The notes under the pieces: model-generated
Databases searched by the model: none
What the model was told of the DNA's origin: nothing
Seen by the model: the letters and a program-made list of their open reading frames with translations, nothing else
Position numbers and translations under genes: made by a program
In this document: positions 20,301-32,966 of the stretch, one piece after another
Layout: each line of letters opens with the position of its first letter
Position numbering within the stretch: the first letter of the stretch is position 1
Source of the DNA: Anadara kagoshimensis
Taxonomy: Eukaryota > Mollusca > Bivalvia > Arcoida > Arcidae
NCBI GenBank assembly: GCA_021292105.1
Contig: CM037870.1
Span: 21,902,424-21,966,423 of the forward strand
Reading direction: 5' to 3'
Length of the DNA stretch: 64,000 nucleotides

Positions 20301-23300
20301 TGGTTTGTATTGTAATTTAGACACAGATTGGTATATTTGTTTCACTTTGCTTTGAGTTGTGATTTAGACACGGATAGGTATATTTGTTTTACTTTGCGCT
20401 GGATTGTAATTTAGACACGGATTGGTATATTGTTTCACTTTGCTATGGATTGTGATTTAGACACGGATTGGTATAATTGTTTCACTTTGCTTTGAATTGT
20501 GATTTAGACACTGATTGGTATATTTGTTTTACTTTGGTTTGTATTGTTATTTAGACACATATTGGTATATTGTTTCACTGTGCTTTGAATTGTGATTTAG
20601 ACACGGATTGGTAATTCTTTGACTTTCGTTTGAGTTGTGATTTAGACACGGATTGGTATGTTTTGTTTTACTTTGCTTTGGATTGTGATTTAGACACCGA
20701 TTGGTATATTTATTTTACTTTGGTTTGTATTGTAATTTAGACACCGATTGGTATATTTGTTTTACTTTAGTTTGTATTGTAATTTAGACACTATTGGTAT
20801 ATTTGTTTCACTGTGCTTTGAATTGTGATTTAGACACGGATTGGTATATTTTTTGACTTTCGTTTGAGTTGTGATTTAGACACGGATTGGTATGTTTTGT
20901 TTTACTTTGCTTTGGATTGTGATTTAGACACCGATTGGTATATTTGTTTTACTTTGGTTTGTATTGTAATTTAGACACGGATTGGTATATTGTTTTACTT
21001 TGCTTTGAGTTGTGATTTAGACATGGATTTGTATATAGTTTCACTTTGCTTTGAGTTGTGATTTAGACACCGATTGGTATATTTGTTTTACTTTGGTTTG
21101 TATTGTAATTTAGACACATATTGGTATATTTGTTTCACTGTGCTTTGAATTGTGATTTAGACACGGATTGGTACATTTCTTTGACTTTGCTTTGAGTTGT
21201 GATTGAGACACGGATAGGTATATTTGTTTTACTTTGCTCTGGATTGTGATTTAGACACGGATTGGTCTATTTGTTTCACTTTGCTTTGAGTTGTAATTGA
21301 CACACGGATAGGTATATTTGTTTTACTTTGCTCTGGATTGTGATGACACACGGATTGGTCTATTTATTTCACTTGCTTTGTATTGTGATTTAGACACGGA
21401 TTGGTATAATTGTTTCACATTACTTTGAGTTGTGATTTAGACACGGATAGTTATATTTGTTTTACTTTGCTCTGGATTGTGATTTAGACACCGATTGATA
21501 TATTTGTTTAACTTTGCTTTGAATTGTGATTTAGACACGCATTGGTATATTTGTTTTACTTTTCTTTGGATTGTGATTTAGACACGGATTGATATATTTG
21601 TTTAACTTTGCTTTGTATTGTGATTTAGACACCGATTGGTATATTTGTTTTACTTTTCTTTGGATTGTGATTTAGACACGGATTGATATATTTGTTTAAC
21701 TTTGCTTTGTATTGTGATTTAGACACCGATTGGTATATTTGTTTTACTTTGGTTTGTATTGTGATTTAGATACGGATTAGTATGTTTTGTTTTACTTTGC
21801 TTTAGTTTGCGATTTAGACATGGATTGGTATATTTGTTTGACTTTCGTTTGAGTTGTGACTTAGACACGGATTGGTATGTTTTGTTTTACTTTGCTTTGG
21901 ATTGTGATTTAGACACGGATTGGTATATTTGTTTTACTTTGGTTTGTATTGTAATTTAGACACGGATTGGTGTATTTATTTTACTTTGCTTTGAGTTGTG
22001 ATTTAGACATGGATTGGTATATTTGTTTCACTTTGCTTTGAGTTGTGATTTAGACACCGATTGGTATATTTGTTTTACTTTGGTTTGTATTGTAATTTAG
22101 ACACATATTGGTATATTTGTTTCACTGTGCTTTGAGTTGTGATTGAGACACGGATAGGTATATTTGTTTTACTTTGCTCTGGATTGTGATTTAGACACGG
22201 ATTGGTCTATTTGTTTCACTTTGCTTTGAGTTGTAATTGACACACGGATAGGTATATTTGTTTTACTTTGCTCTGGATTGTGATTGACACACGGATTGGT
22301 CTATTTATTTCACTTTGCTTTGTATTGTGATTTAGACACGGATTGATATAATTGTTTCACATTACTTTGAGTTGTGATTTAGACACGGATAGGTATATTT
22401 GTTTTACTTTGCTCTGGATTGTGATTTAGACACGGATTGATATGTTTTGTTTTAATTTGCTTTGGATTGTGATTTAGACACGGATTGGTATATTTGTTTA
22501 ACTTTGATTTGAGGTGTGATTTAGACACGGATCGGTATGTTTAGTTTCACTTTGTTGTGAGTTGTGATTTTGACTCCGATTGGTATATTTGGTTTACTTT
22601 GCTTTGTATTGTGATTTAGACACGGATTAGTATGTTTGTTTTACTTTGATTTGAGTTGTGATTTAGACACGGATTGGTATGTTTTGTTTACTTTGCTTTA
22701 GATTGTGAGTTAGACACGGATTGGTATGTTTTGTTTTACTTTGCAATGTATTGTGATTTAGTCACGGATTGGTATGTTTTGTTTTACTTTGCATTAGTTT
22801 GTGATTTAGACACAGATTTGTATGTTTGTTTCACTTTGCTTTGAGTTGTGATTTAGACACCGATTGATATATTTGTTTTACTTTGGATTTTTATAGTAAT
22901 TTAGACACGGATTGGTATATTTGTTTTACTTTGGTTTGTATTGTAATTTAGACACAGATTGGTATATTTGTTTCACTTTGCTTTGAGTTGTGATTTAGAC
23001 ACGGATAGGTATATTTGTTATACTTTGCGCTGGATTGTAATTTAGACACGGATTGGTATATTTGTTTCACTTTGCTATGGATTGTGATTTAGACACGGAT
23101 TGGTATAATTGTTTCACTTTGCTTTAAATTGTGATTTAGACACTGATTGGTATATTTGTTTTACTTTGGTTTGTATTGTTATTTAGACACATATTGCTGT
23201 ATTTGTTTAACTTTCGTTTGAGTTGTGATTTAGAAACGGATTGGTATGTTTTGTTTTACTTTGCTTTGGATTGTGATTTAGACACTGTTTGGTATACTTG

Positions 23301-26300
23301 TTTAACTTTGCATCAATTAAATTGTGATTCATACAAGGATGGGTATATTTGTTTTACTTTGCTTTGAGATGTGTTTTAGACACGGATTGGTATGTTTTGT
23401 TTTACTTTGATTTGTATTGTGATTTAGACACCGATTGGTATATTTGTTTTACTTTGGTTTGTATTCTGATTTAGACACGGATTGATATATTTGTTTTACT
23501 TTGCTTTGTATTGTGATTTAGACACCGATTGGTATATTTGTTTTACTTTGGTTTGTATTGTGATTTAGATACGGATTAGTATGTTTTGTTTTACTTTGCT
23601 TAAGTTTGCGATTTAGACATGGATTGGTATATTTGTTTGACTTTCGTTTGAGTTGTGATTTAGACACAGATTGGTATGTTTTGTTTTACTTTGCTTTGGA
23701 TTGTGATTTAGACACCGATTGGTATATTTGTTTTACTTTGGTTTGTATTGTAATTTAGACACGGATTGGTATATTTGTTTTACTTTGATTTGAGTTGTGA
23801 TTTAGACACCGATTGGTATATTTGTTTTACTTTAGTTTGTATTGTAATTTAGACACATATTGGTATATTTGTTTCACTGTGCTTTGAATTGTGATTTAGA
23901 CACGGATTGGTATATTTCTTTGACTTTGCTTTGAGTTGTGATTTAGACACGGATTGGTATGTTTTGTTTTACTTTGCTTTGGATTGTGATTTAGACACCG
24001 ATTGGTATATTTGTTTTACTTTGGTTTGTATTGTAATTTAGACACGGATTGGTATATTTGTTTTACTTTGCTTTGAGTTGTGATTTAGACATGGATTTGT
24101 ATATTTGTTTAACTTTGCTTTGTATTGTGATTTAGACACGCATTGGTATATTTGTTTTACTTTGCTTTGAGATGTGTTTTAGTCACGGATTGTTATGCTT
24201 TGTTTTACTTTGCTTTGAGTAGTGATTTAGACATGGATTGGTATTTTTGTTTCACTTTGCTTTGAGTTGTGATTTAGACACCGATTTGTATATTTGTTTT
24301 ACTTTGGTTTGTATTGTAATTTAGACACGGATTGGTGTATTTGTTTAACTTTGCTTTGTATTGTGATTTAGACACGCATTGGTATATTTGTTTAACTTTG
24401 CTTTGTATTGTGATTTAGACACGCATTGGTATATTTGTTTTACTTTGCTTTGGATTGTGATTTAGATACTGATTAGTATGTTTTGTTTTACTTTGCTTTA
24501 ATTTGCGATTTAGACATGGATTGGTATATTTGTTTGACTTTCGTTTGAGTTGTGATTTAGAAACGGATTGGTATGTTTTGTTTTACTTTTCTTTGGATTG
24601 TGATTTAGACACGGATTGGTATATTTGTTTTACTTTGCTTTGAGTTGTGATTTAGACACGGATATATATATTTGTTTCACTTTGCTTTGAGTTGTGATTG
24701 AGACACGGATATGTATATTTGTTTTACTTTGCATTGTATTGTAATTTAGACACATATTGGTATATTTGTTTCACTTTGCTTTGAATTGTGATTGAGACAC
24801 GGATAGATATATTTGTTTTACTTTGCTGTTGATTGTGATTTAGACACGGATTGGTATATTTGGTTTACTTTGCTTTTGATTGTGATTTAAAGACGGATTA
24901 GTATGTTTGTTTTACTTTGCTTTGAGTTGTGATTTAGACACGGATTGGTATATATTTATTTCACTTTGCTTTGTATTGTGATTTAGACACGAATTGGTAT
25001 ACTTGTTTAACTTTGCTTTGAGTTGTGATTTAGACACGGATTGGTATATTTGTTTTACTTTGCTTTGAGTTGTGATTTAGACACGGATTAGTATGTTTGT
25101 TTTACTTTGCTTTGATTTGTGATTTAGACACGGATTGGTATGTTTTGTTTACTTTGCTTTGGATTGTGATTTAGACACGGATTGGTATGTTTTGTTTTAC
25201 TTTGCAATGTATTGTGATTTAGACACGGATTCTTATGTTTTGTTTTACTTTGCATTAGTTTGTGATTTAGACACGGATTGGTATGTTTGTTTCACTTTGC
25301 TTTGAGTTGTGATTTAGACACCGATTGGTATATTGTTTTACTTTGGACTTGTATAGTAATTTAGACACGGATTATTATATTTTTCACTTTGCTTTGAGTT
25401 GTGATTTAGACACCGATTGGTATATTTGTTTTACTTTGGTTTGTAGTGTAATTTAGACACAGATTGGTATATTTGTTTAACTTTGCTTTGAGTTGTGATT
25501 TAGACACGGATTAGTATGTTTGTTTTACTTTGCTTTGAGTTGTGATTTAGACACAGATTGGTATATTTGTTTCACTTTGCTTTGAGTTGTGATTTAGACA
25601 CGGATGGTATATTTGTTTTACTTTCCTTTGGATTGTGATTTAGACACGGATTGGTATATTTGTTTCACTTTGCTTTGAGTTGTGATTGAGACACGGATAG
25701 GTATATTTGTTTTACTTTGCTCTGGATTGTGATTTAGAGACGGATTGGTATGCTTTGTTTTACTTTGGTTTGGATTGTGATTTAGACACGGATTGGTGTA
25801 TTGTTTTACTTTGCTTTGGATTGTAATTTAGATACGGATTAGTATGTTTGTTTAACTTTGCTATGGTTGTGTTTTAGACAGGGATTGAATTAATATATTG
25901 TTACCTTTGCTTTGAGTTGTGGTTTAGACACGGATTGGTATGTTTTGTGTTTACTTTTGCTTTGGTTTTGATTTAGACACGGATTGGTATGTTTGTTTTA
26001 CTTTGCTTTGGATTGTAATTTAGATACGGATTAGTATGTTTGTTTTACTTTGCTATGGATTGTGTTTTAGTCAGGGATTGGATTAATATATTTGTTTACT
26101 TTTGCTTTGAGTTGTAGTTTAGACACGGATTGGTATGTTTTGTTTTACTTTGCAATGTATTGTGATTTAGACACGGATTGGTATGTTTTGTTTTACTTTG
26201 CATTAGTTTGTGATTTAGACACGGATTGGTATGTTTGTTTCACTTTGCTTTGAGTTGTGATTTAGACACCGATTGGTATATTTGTTTTACTTTGGTTTGT

Positions 26301-29300
26301 ATTGTAATTTAGACACGGATTATATATTTGTTCACTTTGCTTTGAGTTGTGATTTAGACACCGATTGGTATATTTGTTTTACTTTGGTTTGTAGTGTAAT
26401 TTAGACACAGATTGGTATATTTGTTTAACTTTGCTTTGAGTTTGATTTAGACACGGATTAGTATGTTTGTTTCACTTTGCTTTGAGTTGTGATTTAGACA
26501 CCGATTGGTATATTTGTTTTACTTTGGTTTGTAGTGTAATTTAGACACAGATGGTATATTGTTTTACTTTGCTTTGGATTGTGATTTAGACACGGATTGG
26601 TATATTTGTTTACTTTACTTTGAGTTGTGATTTAGACACGGATATATATATTTGTTTCACTTTGCTTTGAGTTGTGATTGAGACACGGATATGTATATTT
26701 GTTTTACTTTGCATTGTATTGTAATTTAGACACATATTGGTATATTTGTTTCACTTTGCTTTGAATTGTGATTGAGACACGGATAGATATATTTGTTTTA
26801 CTTTGCTGTTGATTGTGATTTAGACACGGATTGGTATATTTGGTTTACTTTGCTTTTGATTGTGATTTAAAGACGGATTAGTATGTTTGTTTTACTTTGC
26901 TTTGAGTTGTGATTTAGACACGGATTGGTATATATTTATTTCACTTGCTTTGTATTGTGATTTAGACACGAATGGTATAATTGTTTAACTTTGCTTTGAG
27001 TTGTGATTTAGACACTGATTGGTATATTTGTTTTACTTTGCTTTGAGTTGTGATTTAGACACGGATTAGTATGTTTGTTTTACTTTGCTTTGATTTGTGA
27101 TTTAGACACGGATTGGTATGTTTTGTTTACTTTGCTTTGGATTGTGATTTAGACACGGATTGGTATGTTTTGTTTACTTTGCAATGTATTGTGATTTAGA
27201 CACGGATCTTATGTTTTGTTTTACTTTGCATTAGTTTGTGATTAGACACGGATTGGTATGTTTGTTTCACTTTGCTTTGAATTGTGATTTAGACACCGAT
27301 GGTATATTTGTTTTACTTTGGACTTGTATAGTAATTTAGACACGGATTATTATATTTGTTTCACTTTGCTTTGAGTTGTGATTTAGACACCGATTGGTAT
27401 ATTGTTTTACTTTGGTTTGTAGTGTAATTTAGACACAGATTGGTATATTTGTTTAACTTTGCTTTGAGTTGTGATTTAGACACGGATTAGTATGTTTGTT
27501 TTACTTTGCTTTGAGTTGTGATTTAGACACAGATTGGTATATTTGTTTCACTTTGCTTTGAGTTGTGATTTAGACACGGATTGGTATATTGTTTTACTTT
27601 CCTTTGGATTGTGATTTAGACACGGATTGGTATATTGTTTCACTTTGCTTTGAGTTGTGATTGAGACACGGATAGGTATATTTGTTTTACTTTGCTCTGG
27701 ATTGTGATTTAGAGACGGATTGGTATGCTTTGTTTTACTTTGGTTTGGATTGTGATTTAGACACGGATTGGTGTATTTGTTTTACTTTGCTTTGGATTGT
27801 AATTTAGATACGGATTAGTATGTTTTGTTTAACTTTGCTATGGTTGTGTTTTAGACAGGGATTGAATTAATATATTTGTTTACCTTTGCTTTGAGTTGTG
27901 GTTTAGACACGGATTGGTATGTTTTGTTTTACTTGCTTTGGTTTTGATTTAGACACGGATTGGTATGTTTGTTTTACTTTGCTTTGGATTGTAATTTAGA
28001 TACGGATTAGTATGTTTTGTTTTACTTTGCTATGGATTGTGTTTTAGTCAGGGATTGGATTAATATATTTGTTTACTTTTGCTTTGAGTTGTGGTTTAGA
28101 CACGGATTGGTATGTTTTGTTTTACTTTGCAATGTATTGTGATTTAGACACGGATTGGTATGTTTTGTTTTACTTTGCATTAGTTTGTGATTTAGACACG
28201 GATTGGTATGTTTGTTTCACTTTGCTTTGAGTTGTGATTTAGACACCGATTGGTATATTTGTTTTACTTTGGACTTGTATAGTAATTTAGACACGGATTA
28301 TTATATTTGTTTCACTTTGCTTTGAGTTGTGATTTAGACACCGATTGGTATATTTGTTTTACTTTGGTTTGTAGTGTAATTTAGACACAGATTGGTATAT
28401 TTGTTTAACTTTGCTTTGAGTTGTGATTTAGACACGGATTAGTATGTTTGTTTTACTTTGCTTTGAGTTGTGATTTAGACACAGATTGGTATATTTGTTT
28501 CACTTTGCTTTGAGTTGTGATTTAGACACGGATTGGTATATTGTTTTACTTTCCTTTGGATTGTGATTTAGACACGGATTGGTATATTTGTTTCACTTTG
28601 CTTTGAGTTGTGATTGAGACACGGATAGGTATATTTGTTTTACTTTGCTCTGGATTGTGATTTAGAGACGGATTGGTATGCTTTGTTTTACTTTGGTTTG
28701 GATTGTGATTTAGACACGGATTGGTGTATTTGTTTTACTTTGCTTTGGATTGTAATTTAGATACGGATTAGTATGTTTTGTTTAACTTTGCTATGGTTGT
28801 GTTTTAGACAGGGATTGAATTAATATATTTGTTTACCTTTGCTTTGAGTTGTGGTTTAGACACGGATTGGTATGTTTTGTTTACTTTGCTTTGGTTTTGA
28901 TTAGACACGGATTGGTATGTTTGTTTTACTTTGCTTTGGATTGTAATTTAGATACGGATTAGTATGTTTGTTTTACTTTGCTATGGATTGTGTTTTAGTC
29001 AGGGATTGGATTAATATATTTGTTTACTTTTGCTTTGAGTTGTGGTTTAGACACGGATTGGTATGTTTTGTTTTACTTTGCAATGTATTGTGATTTAGAC
29101 ACGGATTGGTATGTTTTGTTTTACTTTGCATTAGTTGTGATTTAGACACGGATTGGTATGTTTGTTTCACTTTGCTTTGAGTTGTGATTTAGACACCGAT
29201 TGGTATATTTGTTTACTTTGGACTTGTATAGTAATTTAGACACGGATTATTATATTTGTTTCACTTGCTTTGAGTTGTGATTTAGACACCGATTGGTATA

Positions 29301-31991
29301 TTTGTTTTACTTTGGTTTGTAGTGTAATTTAGACACAGATTGGTATATTTGTTTAACTTTGCTTTGAGTTGTGATTTAGACACGGATTAGTATGTTTGTT
29401 TTACTTTGCTTTGAGTTGTGATTTAGACACAGATTGGTATATTTGTTTCACTTTGCTTTGAGTTGTGATTTAGACACGGATTGGTATATTTGTTTTACTT
29501 TCCTTTGGATTGTGATTTAGACACGGATTGGTATATTTGTTTCACTTTGCTTTGAGTTGTGATTGAGACACGGATAGGTATATTTGTTTTACTTTGCTCT
29601 GGATTGTGATTTAGAGACGGATTGGTATGCTTTGTTTTACTTTGGTTTGGATTGTGATTAGACACGGATTGGTGTATTTGTTTTACTTGCTTTGGATTGT
29701 AATTTAGATACGGATTAGTATGTTTTGTTTAACTTTGCTATGGTTGTGTTTTAGACAGGGATTGAATTAATATATTTGTTTACCTTTGCTTTGAGTTGTG
29801 GTTTAGACACGGATTGGTATGTTTTGTTTTACTTTGCTTTGGTTTTGATTTAGACACGGATTGGTATGTTTGTTTTACTTTGCTTTGGATTGTAATTTAG
29901 ATACGGATTAGTATGTTTTGTTTTACTTTCCTATGGATTGTGTTTTAGTCAGGGATTGGATTAATATATTTGTTTACTTTTGCTTTGAGTTGTGGTTTAG
30001 ACACGGATTGGTATGTTTGTTTTACTTTGCAATGTATTGTGATTTAGACACGGATTGGTATGTTTGTTTTACTTTGCATTAGTTTGTGATTTAGACACGG
30101 ATTGGTATGTTTGTTTCACTTTGCTTTGAGTTGTGATTTAGACACCGATTGGTATATTTGTTTTACTTTGGACTTGTATAGTAATTTAGACACGGATTAT
30201 TATATTTGTTTCACTTTGCTTTGAGTTGTGATTTAGACACCGATTGGTATATTTGTTTTACTTTGGTTTGTAGTGTAATTTAGACACAGATTGGTATATT
30301 TGTTTAACTTTGCTTTGAGTTGTGATTTAGACACGGATTAGTATGTTTGTTTCACTTTGCTTTGAGTTGTGATTTAGACACCGATTGGTATATTTGTTTT
30401 ACTTTGGTTTGTAGTGTAATTTAGACACAGATTGGTATATTTGTTTTACTTTGCTTTGGATTGTGATTTAGACACGGATTGGTATATTTGTTTTACTTTG
30501 CTTTGAGTTGTGATTTAGACACGGATATATATATTTGTTTCACTTTGCTTTGAGTTGTGATTGAGACACGGATATGTATATTTGTTTTACTTTGCATTGT
30601 ATTGTAATTTAGACACATATTGGTATATTTGTTTCACTTTGCTTTGAATTGTGATTGAGACACGGATAGATATATTTGTTTTACTTTGCTGTTGATTGTG
30701 ATTTAGACACGGATTGGTATATTTGGTTTACTTTGCTTTTGATTGTGATTTAAGACGGATTAGTATGTTTGTTTTACTTTGCTTTGAGTTGTGATTTAGA
30801 CACGGATTGGTATATATTTATTTCACTTTGCTTTGTATTGTGATTTAGACACGAATTGGTATAATTGTTTAACTTTGCTTTGAGTTGTGATTTAGACACG
30901 GATTGGTATATTTGTTTTACTTTGCTTTGAGTTGTGATTTAGACACGGATTAGTATGTTTGTTTTACTTTGCTTTGATTTGTGATTTAGACACGGATTGG
31001 TATGTTTTGTTTACTTTGCTTTGGATTGTGATTTAGACACGGATTGGTATGTTTTGTTTTACTTTGCAATGTATTGTGATTTAGACACGGATTCTTATGT
31101 TTTGTTTTACTTTGCATTAGTTTGTGATTTAGACACGGATTGGTATGTTTGTTTCACTTTGCTTTGAGTTGTGATTTAGACACCGATTGGTATATTTGTT
31201 TTACTTTGGACTTGTATAGTAATTTAGACACGGATTATTATATTTGTTTCACTTTGCTTTGAGTTGTGATTTAGACACCGATTGGTATATTTGTTTTACT
31301 TTGGTTTGTAGTGTAATTTAGACACAGATTGGTATATTTGTTTAACTTTGCTTTGAGTTGTGATTTAGACACGGATTAGTATGTTTGTTTTACTTTGCTT
31401 TGAGTTGTGATTTAGACACAGATTGGTATATTTGTTTCACTTTGCTTTGAGTTGTGATTTAGACACGGATTGGTATATTTGTTTTACTTTCCTTTGGATT
31501 GTGATTTAGACACGGATTGGTATATTTGTTTCACTTTGCTTTGAGTTGTGATTGAGACACGGATAGGTATATTTGTTTTACTTTGCTCTGGATTGTGATT
31601 TAGAGACGGATTGGTATGCTTTGTTTTACTTTGGTTTGGATTGTGATTTAGACACGGATTGGTGTATTTGTTTTACTTTGCTTTGGATTGTAATTTAGAT
31701 ACGGATTAGTATGTTTTGTTTAACTTTGCTATGGTTGTGTTTTAGACAGGGATTGAATTAATATATTTGTTTACCTTTGCTTTGAGTTGTGGTTTAGACA
31801 CGGATTGGTATGTTTTGTTTTACTTTGCTTTGGTTTTGATTTAGACACGGATTGGTATGTTTGTTTTACTTTGCTTTGGATTGTAATTTAGATACGGATT
31901 AGTATGTTTTGTTTTACTTTGCTATGGATTGTGTTTTAGTCAGGGATTGGATTAATATATTTGTTTACTTTTGCTTTGAGTTGTGGTTTAG

Positions 31992-32083
31992 ACACGGTCC
32001 CATGTTCCCCGTCAAAGATGAATGTACCCTTCTCCTGCGGCTCAGGGTACATAAATCTTTTGACGGGGTACATGGGACCGTGT
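31992..32083. repeat. 92-bp foldback hairpin inside the satellite
   Basis: The outer arms ACACGGTCCCATGTTCCCCG and CGGGGTACATGGGACCGTGT are inverse complements except for one base. Inner arms TGTACCCT and AGGGTACA also pair. The outermost bases coincide with the satellite word GACACGG, so the hairpin end merges with a monomer. Confidence 0.8.
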
Positions 32084-32373
32084 AACCTGCCAAAGCCATG
32101 TATAACTTATAATGTTGAGTTGAATGATTTGGCGACAGTTTTCTGTCCAGATTTAACAAGGTTCTGCATAAATTCTTCTTCGTAAGAATAAAGAAACAAA
32201 TCAGCAAGCAATGGTGCACAGTTTGTACCCATTGGTATACCGATTGTTTTCTGAAAAACTATATTACCAAACACAACAAATATGTTATCTATCAAAAACT
32301 CCAACATTTTGTTGATGGTATCTTTAGTATATTTTTGTTTGGAATCCGTATGGTGCTTGAGAAAATAACATAT
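32084..32373 (-). mobile_element. Penelope-like reverse transcriptase fragment
   Basis: The minus strand reads HTDSKQKYTKDTINKMLEFL and continues IDNIFVVFGNIVFQKTIGIP and then MGTNCAPLLADLFLYSYEEE. GIPMGTNCAPLLADLFLYSYE is the hallmark of Penelope-like element reverse transcriptases. The reading stops after FNSTL, just before where the catalytic FRYIDD motif would stand; the bases that follow look like a decayed version of it. Only about 95 residues remain, with no endonuclease. It lies between the foldback and the last monomers of the satellite, so it entered an existing array or was carried along with a duplication. Confidence 0.8.
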
Positions 32374-32577
32374 ATGATTTAGACATAGATTGGTATATTT
32401 GTTTTACTTTGCTTTGAGTTGTGATTTAAACATGGATGCGTATGTTTGTTTTACTTTGCTTTGAGTTGTGATTTAGACATGGATTGGTATATTTGTTTTA
32501 TTTTGCTTTGAGTTGTGATTTAGACATGGATTGGTATATTTGTTTTACTTTGCTTTGAGTTGTGATTTAGACACGGA

Positions 32578-32911
32578 GAAAATGATAGAGACAGAATATA
32601 CTCGGCATTATATAGATTTTATACGTTATATATTGTATTGTATGTTAGTTATTTATGTTGCTGTATTTTTTATAAATTAATTACTTAATGTATGGTGAAA
32701 AACGCTAGAATATACTGTAATATTTTATTTGTGAATCAACTACAGTACATTTGAATACCAAGTGCATTTCTAGTTCTGATATAGTATGAACATAAACTAT
32801 TGCCACGGAATCCGCTACTTGTTTGAACTGCACCAAATCTACTTCTTGGTTGCTTCTGAAAGCATTTTGTCTTCCAAACCGAAATCCTGAAATATAAATA
32901 AATTCTTAAAT

Positions 32912-32966
<55 letters not shown>

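Larger units (their letters stand above)
17345..32577. repeat. 15 kb satellite, 47/48-bp monomers with higher-order repeats
   Basis: Over 300 tandem monomers built on GTGATTTAGACACGGATTGG, then TATATTTGTTTTACTTTGCT and TTGAGTT. The usual length is 47 bp; a variant with TATGTTTTGTTTT is 48 bp. Marker monomers repeat at fixed distances: GGATTGAATTAATATAT at 25881, 27858, 28811, 29758 and 31749 (steps of about 1977, 953, 947 and 1991); ATCGGTATGTTTAGTTTCAC at 19901 and 22531 (2630); ATCAATTAAATTGTGATTCA at 17421 and 23312 (5891). Higher-order units are therefore near 950, 1985 and 2630 bp. A foldback and a Penelope-like fragment interrupt it at 31992-32373. Short open frames within it arise because 48-bp monomers keep the frame; they are not genes. 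Confidence 0.95.

Noticed and set aside
20049-23367. Open frames of a 16-residue repeat (DTDWYVLFYFAL-type) in the satellite
   Set aside because: The 48-bp monomers keep a frame for a few units, but most monomers are 47 bp and break it. There is no start or splice context and the frame is a by-product of the array.
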